This document shows positions 37,822 through 46,785 of a DNA stretch of 64,000 nucleotides, in pieces. Origin of the DNA: Roseomonas sp. HF4 (GTDB taxonomy: Bacteria > Pseudomonadota > Alphaproteobacteria > Acetobacterales > Acetobacteraceae); NCBI RefSeq assembly GCF_005222755.1, contig NZ_STGD01000010.1, forward strand, positions 124,001 to 188,000, in the 5' to 3' direction. Every line of letters begins with the position of its first letter. Position 1 is the first letter of the stretch. The position numbers and the translations under genes were made by a program. The notes under the pieces were generated by a model. It did not search any database. It had not been told where the DNA came from and was given only the letters and a program-made list of their open reading frames with translations.

Positions 37822-39024
37822 ATGCGCAGCGCCGTCATCGTCTCGACCGCCCGCACGCCGATCGGCCGCGCCTATCGCGGCGCCTTCAACGACACCAACG
37901 CGCAGACGCTGGGCGGCCACGCCGTCCGCGCCGCGGTGGAGCGCGCCCGCCTCGATCCCGCCGAGGTCGAGGACGTGATCATGGGCGCCGCGCTCCAGCA
38001 GGGCTGCCAGGGATCGAATGTCGGCCGCCAGGTGGCGCTGGCCGCCGGCCTGCCGGACAGCGTGCCGGGCATGAGCCTCGACCGGCAATGCTCCTCCGGC
38101 CTCATGGCCATCGCCACCGCGGCCAAGCAGGTGCTGCACGACGGCATGCAGGTGGCGGTCGGCGGCGGGCTCGAATCCATCTCGCTCGTGCAGAACGACA
38201 AAGCCAACTGGTTCCGCCGCGCCGACCCCGCGCTGATGGAGCGCGTGCCGGCGCTCTACATGTCGATGCTCGAGACCGCCGAGATCGTGGCCGATCGCTA
38301 CGGCGTGCCGCGGGATGCGCAGGACGCCTATGCCTTCCAGAGCCAGCAACGCACCGCCGCCGCCCAGGCGCGCGGCGCCTTCGACGACGAGATCGTGCCG
38401 CTGCCCAGCGTGATGAAGCTCGCCAACAAGGAAACCGGCGAGGTGCTGGACGTGCCCACCACGCTGAAGAAGGACGAGGGCAACCGCGCCGATACCACGC
38501 TCGAAGGCCTGCAATCGCTGCAGCCGGTGTTCAAGGACGGCATGGTCGTCAAGCAGGGGAAGTTCGTCACCGCGGGCAATGCCAGCCAATTGTCGGACGG
38601 CGCCTCGGCCTGCGTGGTGATGGAGGAGGCCGAGGCGTCCCGCCGCGGGCTGCACCCCTTGGGCATCTGGCGCGGCATGGCGGTGGCCGGCTGCGATCCC
38701 GGGGAGATGGGCATCGGCCCGGTCTTCGCCGTGCCGAAGCTGCTGAAGCAGCATGGCCTCAAGATCGAGGACATCGGCCTCTGGGAACTGAACGAGGCCT
38801 TCGCCTGCCAGGTGCTGTATTGCCGCGACCGGCTCGGCATCCCGGACCACCTGCTGAACGTGGATGGCGGCGCGATCTCGATCGGCCATCCCTACGGCAT
38901 GTCGGGCGCGCGCATGGCCGGGCATGCGCTGATCGAGGGGAAGAAGCGCGGCGCGAAGTACGTCGTGGTGACGATGTGCGTCGGCGGCGGCCAGGGCGCG
39001 GCCGGGCTGTTCGAGGTCGCCTGA
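37822..39024 (+). CDS. Acetyl-CoA C-acyltransferase (thiolase)
   Basis: 400 residues. It cleaves or condenses 3-ketoacyl-CoA. The nucleophile is C90 in [10 protein letters not shown], the base pair is in [14 protein letters not shown] (about 351-364), and the second Cys is in [10 protein letters not shown] (about 382-391). NEAF (about 321-324) is also present, so the active site is complete. Preceded by GGGAAGGAAG. It is followed by a DUF2272 gene after 4 nt. Confidence 0.94.
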   Translation: MRSAVIVSTARTPIGRAYRGAFNDTNAQTLGGHAVRAAVERARLDPAEVEDVIMGAALQQGCQGSNVGRQVALAAGLPDSVPGMSLDRQCSSGLMAIATAAKQVLHDGMQVAVGGGLESISLVQNDKANWFRRADPALMERVPALYMSMLETAEIVADRYGVPRDAQDAYAFQSQQRTAAAQARGAFDDEIVPLPSVMKLANKETGEVLDVPTTLKKDEGNRADTTLEGLQSLQPVFKDGMVVKQGKFVTAGNASQLSDGASACVVMEEAEASRRGLHPLGIWRGMAVAGCDPGEMGIGPVFAVPKLLKQHGLKIEDIGLWELNEAFACQVLYCRDRLGIPDHLLNVDGGAISIGHPYGMSGARMAGHALIEGKKRGAKYVVVTMCVGGGQGAAGLFEVA

Positions 39025-39028
39025 CGGC

Positions 39029-39808
39029 ATGACGCGCCACGCGGCGATCCTGCTCGGCGCGCTGCTCGCCGCCTGCGCCGCGCCGCCGCCGGAGCCGCCG
39101 CTGTCCTATCCGCCGGCGGCACGCGAGCGCATGCTGCGCATCGCGACCGCGGAATGGGAGGAATGGGGCCGCCAGACCGCGGAGGCCCCGGCAGCCGGCG
39201 AAACCGACAGCGCCAATTTTCCGCGCGTACTCGCCTATTGGCGCGCGGTGCCGGAAGGCACGGGCCCAATCGCGCGCAATCGGGCGCGGTTCCGACAGGG
39301 GGACCCCGACCTCTGGCGCGAGCCCGCCTGGTCCGCCGCCTTCATTTCCTTCGTGCTGCGCGCGGCGGGGGTGGATGCGCGGGAATTCCCACCCTCGGCC
39401 GCGCATGCCTTCTATCTCGATGCGCTGGTCGCCGACGCGGCGCGCTTCCCGGCCACGGCGCCCTTCCTGCCGCATGACCCCGGGGCGCGCGCACCGCGCG
39501 TGGGGGACCTCGTCTGCGCCGACCGCTCGGCCGCGCCGCTCGCGTCCTGGCGGGACCGCGCGGCGGATGGCGGGCGGTTCCGGCCGATGCATTGCGACAT
39601 CGTGCTGCGCGTGGCATCCGGGCATGTCGACGCGGTCGGCGGCAATGTGCGCGACGCCGTCACCCTGTCCCGCTTCGCGGCCGACGCCGCGGGGCGCCTG
39701 CTGCGGAGGCCGCCGGGCGAGCCGCAGTGGTTCGCCGTCCTCGAGAACCGCCTGGGGCGCCTGCCGCCCTGGGCGCCACCACCAGCGAACGGAATTCCCT
39801 CACCGTGA
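39029..39808 (+). CDS. DUF2272 domain lipoprotein
   Basis: 259 residues. The N-terminus MTRHAAILLGALLAAC is a lipoprotein signal with the lipobox Cys at 16. The rest shows AWSAAFISFVLRAAGV (about 99-114) and FRPMHCDIVLRVASGHVDAVGGNV, the DUF2272 (CHAP-like) pattern with a His-containing strand. It may be a periplasmic amidase-like or scaffold protein; the activity is not established. The stop overlaps the next gene by 4 nt (GTGA), so these two are coupled, possibly with the thiolase. Confidence 0.72.
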   Translation: MTRHAAILLGALLAACAAPPPEPPLSYPPAARERMLRIATAEWEEWGRQTAEAPAAGETDSANFPRVLAYWRAVPEGTGPIARNRARFRQGDPDLWREPAWSAAFISFVLRAAGVDAREFPPSAAHAFYLDALVADAARFPATAPFLPHDPGARAPRVGDLVCADRSAAPLASWRDRAADGGRFRPMHCDIVLRVASGHVDAVGGNVRDAVTLSRFAADAAGRLLRRPPGEPQWFAVLENRLGRLPPWAPPPANGIPSP

Positions 39809-40920
39809 CCGACCTCTTCTCCCCCCTCACGCTGCGCGGCGTCACGCTGAAGAACCGCATCGGCGTCTCCCCCATGTGCATGTACTCCTGCCGCGACGAC
39901 GGCATGCCGACCGACTGGCACCTGGCGCATCTCGTCTCCCGCGCCGTGGGCGGCGCCGGGATGGTGATGACGGAAGCCTCGGCGGTCGTGCCGGAAGGGC
40001 GCATCACGCCGGGCGATGTCGGCATCTGGAGCGAGGCGCATGTCGCCGCCCATGCGCGCATCGCCGCCGCCGTCGCCGCCGTGGGCAGCGTGCCGGCCAT
40101 CCAGATCGCCCATGCCGGGCGCAAGGCGTCGCGGGAGGCGCCCTGGGGCAGCGGCGCGGCCAAGCCGGGCTGGACCTGCCTCGCGCCCTCGGCCGAGGCC
40201 TTCGAGGGCTTCGCCGTGCCCAAGGCGATGACCGAGGAGGAGATCGGCGGCACCATCGCCGCCTTCGTCGAGGCCGCGAAGCGGTCCGTCCGCGCAGGCT
40301 ACCGCATCATCGAGCTGCACGGTGCGCACGGCTACCTGATGCACCAGTTCCTCAGCCCGATCTCGAACCGGCGCAACGATTCCTGGGGCGGAGACTTCGA
40401 GGGGCGCACGCGCTTCGCGCGCGACACCGCGGCCGCCGTACGCGCCGCCATCCCGGCCGACATGCCGCTGATGCTCCGCATTTCCCATTCCGACTGGGTC
40501 GAGGGCGGCTGGACGACGGAGGAGAGCGTGGAGCTCGCCCGCCGCCTGAAGGCGATCGGCGTCGACATGATCGACGTCTCCTCCGGCGGGCTCGATGCGG
40601 GGCAGAAGATCCCGCTCGGCCCGGGCTACCAGGTGCCGGGGGCGGGGGCGGTGAAGACGGGTGCCGGCATTCCCGTGGCCGCCGTCGGCATGATCACGGA
40701 CCCCGCGCAGGCGCAGGCGATCCTGGCCGAGGGCAAGGCGGACCTGATCCTGCTGGCGCGGGTGCTGCTGCGCGAACCCTATTGGCCGATGCGCGCGGCG
40801 GCGGAACTCGGGCGCCCCGACGCGCTCGGCATCCCGCCGCAATACGACCGCGGCTGGAACACGGTGGCGAAGTGGCAGATGGACCGCGCCATCGCGGAGC
40901 CCATGCACACGCTGGGGTAG
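39805..40920 (+). CDS. NADH:flavin oxidoreductase, Old Yellow Enzyme (YqjM-like)
   Basis: 371 residues, FMN-dependent TIM barrel that reduces activated double bonds. It begins VTDLFSPLTLRGVTLKNRIG, with VSPMCMYSC (about 26-34), QIAHAGRK (about 96-103) and the paired catalytic His-Gly-Ala-His in ELHGAHGYLMHQF (about 171-183). SNRRNDSWGG (about 189-198) and the phosphate loop ADLILLARVLLREP complete the YqjM-like pattern. The GTG start overlaps the previous stop by 4 nt. The substrate could be a quinone, enone or nitro compound. Confidence 0.9.
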   Translation: MTDLFSPLTLRGVTLKNRIGVSPMCMYSCRDDGMPTDWHLAHLVSRAVGGAGMVMTEASAVVPEGRITPGDVGIWSEAHVAAHARIAAAVAAVGSVPAIQIAHAGRKASREAPWGSGAAKPGWTCLAPSAEAFEGFAVPKAMTEEEIGGTIAAFVEAAKRSVRAGYRIIELHGAHGYLMHQFLSPISNRRNDSWGGDFEGRTRFARDTAAAVRAAIPADMPLMLRISHSDWVEGGWTTEESVELARRLKAIGVDMIDVSSGGLDAGQKIPLGPGYQVPGAGAVKTGAGIPVAAVGMITDPAQAQAILAEGKADLILLARVLLREPYWPMRAAAELGRPDALGIPPQYDRGWNTVAKWQMDRAIAEPMHTLG

Positions 40921-40932
40921 GGCGTTCGCGGT

Positions 40933-41090
40933 GAGGGGCGCTGCCCCTCTCCGCACCTCGCCTCGCCAAAGGCCGAAGGGCCTTTGGAAACGGATACCTG
41001 GCGCCCATCATCGGCGGGTGGCGCGGTGGTGGTGTCCAGAGGCCTTTCGACCTCTGGCGGGTGGGGTCCGGGGAAGGCAGGGCCCTCCCC
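40933..41090 (+). repeat. Hairpin-rich intergenic repeat (family 3), copy 2
   Basis: Starts with a 7-bp G-rich hairpin (40933-40939 with 40943-40949, loop GCT). A perfect 9-bp hairpin follows (40966-40974 with 40979-40987, loop GAAG), then GGAA and a linker. A 7-bp CCAGAGG/CCTCTGG hairpin lies near 41037-41057, and a G-rich imperfect hairpin ends near 41070-41090. The hairpin-GGAA-hairpin-G-rich order matches 10086-10171, where the 9-bp stem has the same length but a different sequence. Confidence 0.55.
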
Positions 41091-41137
41091 GCACTGGCCT
41101 GCTATGCTGGCCGAAACCATCCCTGGGAGGGGTCGCC

Positions 41138-42076
41138 ATGTTCCGCACACTCGTCGCCGCGCTTTGTCTCCTCGCCACCGCCGTCGGCGCGCAGGAGGCC
41201 TTCCCCAGCCGGACGGTCACGCTGATGGTCGCCTATCCGCCCGGCGGCAACACGGACCTGATGGCGCGCGCGCTGCAGCCGGAACTCACGCGCGCACTCG
41301 GCCAGACGGTGGTGGTGGTGAACCGCGGCGGCGCGGCGGGCACGATCGGCAGCGCGGAGCTCGCCCGCGCGCGGGCCGACGGCCACACCATCGGCATCAC
41401 GCCGAACAACCCGATCACCGCGCAGCCGCACGCCATCGCGCTGACCTACGGGCTCGACAGCTTCCGCTTCCTCTGCCGCGTCTACGACAACCCGCAGGTC
41501 GTCATTCTCGGGCGGGACGCGCCGTTCCGGGACTTCCAGGGTCTCGTCGCCTATGGCCGGCGCGGGCGGGAGGCGCTGGTCTACGGCGCCCCCGGCAATG
41601 CCAGCACGCAGCACATCCTGATGGCGGCGCTGATGAAGCGCGCGGGCATCGAGGCGCTGATGGTGTCCTTCACCGGCGCGGGGCCGATGAGCCAGGCGGC
41701 GCTGGGCGGGCAGATCATGGCCTTCGTCGAGGCGTCGTCGATCGCCGCCTCGACCGGCCTCACGCCCGTCGCGACGCTGACCGCGCAACGCCTGGCGCAT
41801 CTGCCGGAGGTGCCGACGGTGGCCGAGCTCGGCTACCCCGTGCAGGGCAGCTCCCATGGCGGGCTGATCGCGCCGGCCGGCATCCCGGATGTCGCCGCGG
41901 CCGCGATCGAGCGCGCCTGCGAGGCGGCGGTGACGAGCGAGGGCTTCCGCACCACGGCGCAGCGCCTTGCCTCGGTGCCGGCCTTCCTGCCGGGCGCGGC
42001 GTTCCGGGAGAGCTTCGCCGCCGAGAGCGCGGCCAACCAGGTGGTGCTGCGCGACCTCGGCCTGGCGAGGAACTGA
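41138..42076 (+). CDS. Tripartite tricarboxylate transporter substrate-binding protein (Bug family)
   Basis: 312 residues. A signal peptide covers MFRTLVAALCLLATAVGAQ; the mature protein begins near residue 19. TVTLMVAYPPGGNTDLMARA (about 26-45) and VVVNRGGAAGTIGSAELA are Bug-type. It probably binds a small periplasmic carboxylate. The ATG follows GGGAGGGG. A TATGCT hexamer at 41103-41108 might be its -10. No transporter membrane genes are adjacent; it is the second orphan Bug protein in the window. Confidence 0.85.
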   Translation: MFRTLVAALCLLATAVGAQEAFPSRTVTLMVAYPPGGNTDLMARALQPELTRALGQTVVVVNRGGAAGTIGSAELARARADGHTIGITPNNPITAQPHAIALTYGLDSFRFLCRVYDNPQVVILGRDAPFRDFQGLVAYGRRGREALVYGAPGNASTQHILMAALMKRAGIEALMVSFTGAGPMSQAALGGQIMAFVEASSIAASTGLTPVATLTAQRLAHLPEVPTVAELGYPVQGSSHGGLIAPAGIPDVAAAAIERACEAAVTSEGFRTTAQRLASVPAFLPGAAFRESFAAESAANQVVLRDLGLARN

Positions 42077-42203
42077 GGCCCGGCGCCTGCCGTTCGGCAG
42101 TGCGGGGCTGTCGACGACCCCGGTCGCGCGCTGCCCGGCCGGCGCTTGCGGCGGCGCGCCCCGCCCAGCATGCTCGCGCGCCCAGCAGGACGGGACCACC
42201 GGC

Positions 42204-42497
42204 ATGGCCGCCTATCTCATCGCCAACATCACCGTGCGCAACCCCGCGCGCTTCGAGGAATACCGCGCCGCGGTGCCGGCGGTGATCGCGCGTTTCGGCG
42301 GCCGCTACCTGGTCCGCGGCGGGGCGGTCGAGGCGCGGGAGGGCGAGCCGGGGCTGAACCGCCTGGTCATCCTGGAATTCCCCGACATGCCGGCGGCGCG
42401 CGCCTTCTACGACAGCGCGGAGTATGCCCCGCTGCTGGCGCTGCGCCTCGCTTCGACCACCGGCAGCGTCGCGCTGGTGGAGGGCATCGCCGCGTGA
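42204..42497 (+). CDS. DUF1330 protein
   Basis: 97 residues, dimeric alpha/beta-barrel fold. The opening AAYLIANITVRNPARFEEY (about 2-20), then GRYLVRGG and LEFPDMPAARAFYDSAEY (about 59-76) are standard for DUF1330. Members are small ligand-binding or monooxygenase-like proteins with no settled role. It overlaps hemJ by 4 nt (GTGA). Confidence 0.85.
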   Translation: MAAYLIANITVRNPARFEEYRAAVPAVIARFGGRYLVRGGAVEAREGEPGLNRLVILEFPDMPAARAFYDSAEYAPLLALRLASTTGSVALVEGIAA

Positions 42498-42946
42498 CGA
42501 TCGACGCCCTGGCGCCCTGGTATCCCTGGGTCAAGGCGATGCACCTGCTGGGCGCCTTCGCCTGGATGGCGGGGCTTTTCTACCTGCCGCGACTGTTCGT
42601 CTATCACTGCCAGGTCGCGGCCGGCTCGGCGCAGTCCGAGCTGTTCAAGGTCATGGAGCGCCGCCTGCTGCGCGCCATCATGAACCCGGCGATGCTCTGG
42701 ACCTGGGCCTTCGGGCTGCTGCTCGTGCTGACGCCGGGCGTGGCGGATTGGGGCGCGGGCTGGTGGTGGGGCAAGGTCGCGGGCCTGCTCGCCATGACCT
42801 GGGTGCACATGGACCTCGCTGCCGCGCGGACGCGCTTCGCCGCCGACGCCAACACCCGGAGCGAGCGCAACTGGCGCATCATGAACGAGGTGCCGACGCT
42901 CGCGCTGATCCTGATCGTCGTCATGGTGATCGTGAAGCCGTTCTAG
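42494..42946 (+). CDS. hemJ: Protoporphyrinogen oxidase HemJ
   Basis: 150 residues with four membrane helices. HemJ oxidises protoporphyrinogen IX in haem synthesis in many bacteria lacking HemG/HemY. The WVKAMHLLGAFAWMAGLFYL stretch (about 12-31) with its His, LFVYH and the later NEVPTLALILIVVMVI (about 132-147) match the family. The GTG start overlaps the DUF1330 stop. The order hemJ-rho is common in alphaproteobacteria. Confidence 0.87.
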   Translation: MTIDALAPWYPWVKAMHLLGAFAWMAGLFYLPRLFVYHCQVAAGSAQSELFKVMERRLLRAIMNPAMLWTWAFGLLLVLTPGVADWGAGWWWGKVAGLLAMTWVHMDLAAARTRFAADANTRSERNWRIMNEVPTLALILIVVMVIVKPF

Positions 42947-43264
42947 CTTGCCCCGCGCGGCGGAGGCCGGGCCGCGCGGCGCCGGTGTCGGCGGCCTAGG
43001 GCGGGCGCCCTTGAACCGATCCGCCGCATGGCGCATATCCCCGGTTGACGGGCCGTCCCCGCCTTCCTAGGGTCGGCGCTGCTTCCCGCCTGCGGTGCGG
43101 GGCGTTCCGCGCCCGGCGCCGCCACTTCCTTCCTTTCCTTTTCGGGACATCGCCCCTCGCGCCGGCTTCCGGCGCCGATCAGGGCGAGCAGGCACCGGCC
43201 TCGGCCGGCCCGCCCGCGGGAACGTCCCGGCCAATCCCCCGCTCTCGGACGCCGTCCAGGACCC
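42947..43264 (+). promoter_or_regulatory. rho promoter and long leader
   Basis: 318 nt without a gene. A promoter candidate is TTGACG (43045-43050) with CTAG 22 nt further on, close to the spacing at rpsT. This would leave a leader of about 190 nt before rho. The leader is C- and T-rich around 43110-43160 (a CTTCCTTCCTTTCCTTTTCG run) and poor in obvious stems. Unstructured pyrimidine-rich RNA of this kind suits Rho loading, so Rho may limit its own expression here. Confidence 0.5.
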
Positions 43265-44539
43265 ATGCACCTCTCCGAACTCAAGACGAAAAGCCCCGCC
43301 GACCTCCTCGCCTTCGCTGAGGAAGTGGGTGTCGAGAACGCGTCCAGCCTGCGCAAGCAGGACATGCTGTTCGCCATCCTGAAGCAGCTCGCGGACAACG
43401 AGCAGGCGATCTTCGGGGAGGGCACGCTGGAAATCCTGCCGGACGGGTTCGGGTACCTCCGCAGCCCGCAGGCGAACTTCCTGCCCGGACCGGACGACAT
43501 CTACATCTCGCCGGCCCAGGTGCGCCGCTTCGGCCTTCGCACCGGCGACACGGTGGACGGCCAGATCCGCGCGCCCAAGGACGGCGAGCGCTACTTCGCG
43601 ATGTTGAAGGTCAACAACATCAACTTCGAGCCGCCCGAGGCGCTCAAGCACCGCATCAACTTCGACAACCTGACCCCGCTGTATCCGAGCCGCCGGCTCA
43701 AGATGGAGAACCCGGAGGTCGAGAGCGTCGCGAAGTCCCCCACCAAGGACAACACGCATCGCGTCATCGACCTGATCGCGCCGATCGGCATGGGCCAGCG
43801 CGCGCTGATCGTCGCACCGCCGCGCACCGGCAAGACCGTGATGCTGCAGAACATCGCGAAGTCGATCTCGGCCAACAACCCCGAGGTCTTCCTGATGGTG
43901 CTGCTGATCGACGAGCGGCCCGAGGAAGTGACCGACATGGCGCGCACCGTGAAGGGGGAGGTCCTGGCCTCCACCTTCGACGAGCCGGCGACGCGCCACG
44001 TGCAGGTGACCGAGATGGTGCTCGAGAAGGCCAAGCGCCTGGTCGAGCACAAGCGCGACGTGGTGATCCTGCTGGATTCGATCACTCGCCTGGGCCGCGC
44101 CTACAACAGCGTCGTCCCGTCGAGCGGCAAGGTGCTGACCGGCGGCGTGGACGCCAATGCCCTGCAGCGCCCGAAGCGCTTCTTCGGCGCGGCGCGCAAC
44201 ATCGAGGAAGGCGGCAGCCTCACCATCATCGCCACCGCGCTGATCGACACCGGCAGCCGCATGGACGAGGTGATCTTCGAGGAGTTCAAGGGCACCGGCA
44301 ACTCCGAGATCATCCTGGACCGCAAGCTGTCCGACAAGCGCGTCTTCCCGGCCATCGACATCACGAAGTCGGGCACCCGCAAGGAGGAACTGCTGGTCGA
44401 TCGCGGCACGCTGTCCAAGATGTGGGTGCTGCGCCGCATCCTGAACCCGATGGGCACGCAGGACGCGATGGAGTTCCTGACCGACAAGCTGAAGTACAGC
44501 AAGACGAACCAGGACTTCTTTGACGCGATGAACACCTAA
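43265..44539 (+). CDS. rho: Transcription termination factor Rho
   Basis: 424 residues. Hexameric RNA helicase that ends untranslated transcripts. The N-terminal helical domain and the OB fold ([15 protein letters not shown], about 55-69) bind RNA. The ATPase has Walker A APPRTGKT (184-191), [26 protein letters not shown] and the secondary RNA channel residues in [19 protein letters not shown]. It ends [12 protein letters not shown], as usual. Start MHLSELK is typical. Confidence 0.97.
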   Translation: MHLSELKTKSPADLLAFAEEVGVENASSLRKQDMLFAILKQLADNEQAIFGEGTLEILPDGFGYLRSPQANFLPGPDDIYISPAQVRRFGLRTGDTVDGQIRAPKDGERYFAMLKVNNINFEPPEALKHRINFDNLTPLYPSRRLKMENPEVESVAKSPTKDNTHRVIDLIAPIGMGQRALIVAPPRTGKTVMLQNIAKSISANNPEVFLMVLLIDERPEEVTDMARTVKGEVLASTFDEPATRHVQVTEMVLEKAKRLVEHKRDVVILLDSITRLGRAYNSVVPSSGKVLTGGVDANALQRPKRFFGAARNIEEGGSLTIIATALIDTGSRMDEVIFEEFKGTGNSEIILDRKLSDKRVFPAIDITKSGTRKEELLVDRGTLSKMWVLRRILNPMGTQDAMEFLTDKLKYSKTNQDFFDAMNT

Positions 44540-44543
44540 GCCC

Positions 44544-44801
44544 ATGCGGCTGCCGCATCTGCCAGTCGACGGAGTTTATGAACGCGGCCCGAATCGCGGC
44601 CGCGCCTACACAGGCCATGTCGCGACCGACAGGATGGGTCGGATCGTCGCATTCCCGCCCGGGCAGCATCGGTTCCGCGATGCGCGGGTCTGCGACGATG
44701 CGGCGGAACTCCGTGCTCTTCTCAGCAAAGGCTGGAAAACGCGCGTGGATGCCGGCGATGGTGCGCCGCCTTCGGTCCTGAAGGCGCAGGCGCGCTGGTG
44801 A
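44544..44801 (+). CDS. Small hypothetical protein
   Basis: 85 residues, 4 nt after rho. The family is unknown. The sequence VATDRMGRIVAFPPGQHRFR and the DAAELRALLSKGWKTRVD helix look protein-like, but codon use is less G/C-biased in third positions than in the neighbours (for example GTT, TAT, CGT, CTT and AAA occur). It may be a recent acquisition or a non-coding frame; rho translation could couple it. Low certainty. Confidence 0.4.
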   Translation: MRLPHLPVDGVYERGPNRGRAYTGHVATDRMGRIVAFPPGQHRFRDARVCDDAAELRALLSKGWKTRVDAGDGAPPSVLKAQARW

Positions 44802-44915
44802 ATGTCGGCTGCGCCGGCTGACAGACCCTGGCGAGACGGCTTCCTGCGAGGAACCGCATCGTTGGCCGACCTTCACCGTTCCGCCCATTCAAGTGGATGA
44901 AGCTTCGAAGCCCTG

Positions 44916-45473
44916 ATGGACCATCACAAAGACCCCGCCGCCGAAATCCTCCGCGCCACCCTCTTTGCCGCCCGCGCCCATGCCGGCCAGGTGCGCAAGG
45001 GCGCTGCCGCCGAGCCCTACGTGAACCATGTGATCGAGGTCGCCGCCATCCTCGCCGAGGCCGGCGCGCCGCAGGAGGCGATCCTGGCCGGTCTGCTGCA
45101 CGACACGGTCGAGGACACCGAGGCGACGCATGCCGACCTCGTCGCCGCCTTCGGGGAGGAGGTCGCGGCCCTGGTCGCCGAGGCGACAGACGACAAGGCC
45201 CTGCCCAAGGAGACGCGAAAGGCGCTGCAGGTCAGCCTGGCGCCGAAGAAATCCGCGGCGGCGAAGCAGCTGAAGCTGGCCGACAAGATCTCGAACCTGC
45301 GGGCCATCGCCGACAGCCCGCCGGCCAGCTGGAACCACGCGCGGCGCACCGAATACGTGGGCTGGGCCGGGCGCGTGGCGGATGGCTGCAAGGGCGTGAA
45401 CCCGGCGCTCGACGCCCTGTTCGAGGAAACCTACCGCGCCGCGATGGCGAAGCTCGCGGCCGAGGCGCGCTGA
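44916..45473 (+). CDS. HD-domain hydrolase, MESH1/SpoT-hydrolase-like
   Basis: 185 residues. The single HD domain has YVNHVIEVAAILAEAG (about 31-46) with the first His, LLHDTVEDTEATH (about 63-75) with the HD pair, and LADKISNLRAI (about 115-125). This matches stand-alone ppGpp hydrolases (MESH1-type), which cut the 3'-diphosphate of (p)ppGpp or act on NADPH in animals. There is no synthetase or TGS/ACT domain. Single gene, convergent with the crotonase. Confidence 0.82.
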   Translation: MDHHKDPAAEILRATLFAARAHAGQVRKGAAAEPYVNHVIEVAAILAEAGAPQEAILAGLLHDTVEDTEATHADLVAAFGEEVAALVAEATDDKALPKETRKALQVSLAPKKSAAAKQLKLADKISNLRAIADSPPASWNHARRTEYVGWAGRVADGCKGVNPALDALFEETYRAAMAKLAAEAR

Positions 45474-45494
45474 GGCCGCGAGGCGGCGCCGCCC

Positions 45495-46289
45495 CTACCC
45501 CTCCAGCCCCGGCAGCCGGTACCGGTCCGCCGGATCCTCCCACCCCTGCCAGTTCGGCGCCCGCTTCTCGGCGAAGGCCGCGCGACTCTCCAGCAGGTCG
45601 CCCTTGGCGCCGTGCTCGTGCAGCCGCGCGGCCAGCGCCTGCTGCGCTGCACTCGGGCGCGGGCGCATCAGCCGCATCATGTGCACCGTGTTGACGCGCG
45701 ACGCCGGCGGCAGAGACAGCAGGTGCTCCGCCATGCGCAGCGCCTCGGCCACTTCTTCCCCGGGCGCCACCAGGCGGTTGACGAAGCCCAGCTGGTGGAA
45801 GCGCTCGGCGGTGAAGCGGAATCCGAGCGCCATCTCCATCGCGACCGGGAAGGCCAGGTTCGCCAGCATCCCGTGGTCGTAGCCGCCGAGCAGCCAGCGC
45901 TTCGCCTCCGACACCTCGAAGACCGCAGTCGTCGCGGCGACGCGCAGGTCCGTCCGCTCCACCAGCATGAAGCCGCCGCCCATGGCGAAGCCGTTCACCG
46001 CGGCGATGACCGGCTTCTCCAGCGTGCCGTCGTTGAAGGGGTTGGCGATGTCGAGCGGCGTGCCGCCGGGCGTGCGGTTCGCGAGCGATTCCTTCATGTC
46101 CTCACCGGCGCAGAAGGCGCGGCCGGTGCCGGTCAGGATCGCGACATCGAGCCCTTCGTCGTGGCGGAAGGCGGTCCAGGCCTTGGCCAGTTCGACGCGC
46201 ATCTCGGTGTTCAGCGCGTTCAGCCGCTCGGGCCGGTTCATGCGCACCACCAGCACCTGGCCGTGGCGCTCCGTCTCGACGACGCTCAT
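45495..46289 (-). CDS. Enoyl-CoA hydratase/isomerase (crotonase) family protein
   Basis: 264 residues, crotonase fold. The oxyanion segments are FCAGEDMKE (about 58-66) and NGFAMGGGFMLVERTD. The region that normally carries the second catalytic Glu reads FEVSEAKRWLLGGYDHGML (about 133-151) rather than QPExxxGxxPG, so the reaction may not be plain hydration. The ATG at 46289 was chosen for the GGGAGGA upstream; an in-frame ATG nine codons earlier is less likely. The small secreted-protein gene lies upstream on the same strand. Confidence 0.82.
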   Translation of the reverse strand: MSVVETERHGQVLVVRMNRPERLNALNTEMRVELAKAWTAFRHDEGLDVAILTGTGRAFCAGEDMKESLANRTPGGTPLDIANPFNDGTLEKPVIAAVNGFAMGGGFMLVERTDLRVAATTAVFEVSEAKRWLLGGYDHGMLANLAFPVAMEMALGFRFTAERFHQLGFVNRLVAPGEEVAEALRMAEHLLSLPPASRVNTVHMMRLMRPRPSAAQQALAARLHEHGAKGDLLESRAAFAEKRAPNWQGWEDPADRYRLPGLEG

Positions 46290-46339
46290 GCAGTCCTCCC
46301 GGTCGCGGCGGGGCACGGTCCCGCTTTGCCGGAAGGCTA

Positions 46340-46356
46340 CTGCGCTTTCCGCGCAG
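46340..46356 (-). terminator. Small hairpin after the secreted-protein gene
   Basis: CTGCGC and GCGCAG form a 6-bp stem around a 5-nt loop, 27 nt beyond the stop of the small secreted-protein gene on the minus strand. It is too short and lacks a T-run to be sure of terminator function. Confidence 0.25.
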
Positions 46357-46382
46357 CCGGAAACGGCCCGCCGGCCGCGGCT

Positions 46383-46667
46383 TCAATCGTCGTCGTCGTC
46401 GTCCTCGCGGTCGCGCAACCGGCGCGTCCGGTCGCCGCCTTCCGCGACACGCGATGCGGGGCGGGCGCCGCGCTCCCGCCAAGTCTCGGTCCGCACCCAG
46501 CCGCGGCGGCCGCGGTCGTCCTCGACATGGAAGCGCTCGACGACCGTGCAGCGGCCATTCGAGCAGTTGGAGGAACTGTCCGAGGACTGGCTCCCGGCAT
46601 CGGCCGAGAGCGGCGCGAGCCAGAGCGCGAAAAGTCCGGTCACGGCGGCGCGGCGGATGTGGCCCAT
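46383..46667 (-). CDS. Small secreted protein, function unknown
   Basis: 94 residues. A signal peptide (GHIRRAAVTGLFALWLAPLS, cleavage likely after ADA) is followed by a mature chain with a Ser-rich start, one Cys pair in SSNCSNGRCTV, and a very basic then acidic tail ending in six Asp. The two Cys probably form a disulfide in the periplasm. The ATG at 46667 follows GGGAGA. No family is recognised. The strand VERFHVEDDRGRRGWVRTET looks like a short beta hairpin that could bind polyanions. Confidence 0.6.
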   Translation of the reverse strand: MGHIRRAAVTGLFALWLAPLSADAGSQSSDSSSNCSNGRCTVVERFHVEDDRGRRGWVRTETWRERGARPASRVAEGGDRTRRLRDREDDDDDD

Positions 46668-46785
46668 GGCGAAGGTCTCCCTTGCTGCTGGGGTCAAACC
46701 TGCAGGCGACGCGAGACATCGCGCGGGCGGAACAAGGGCGAAACCGGGGCAGGGTGAAACGCTTCACCCCCGCGGGGGCGAAGCG

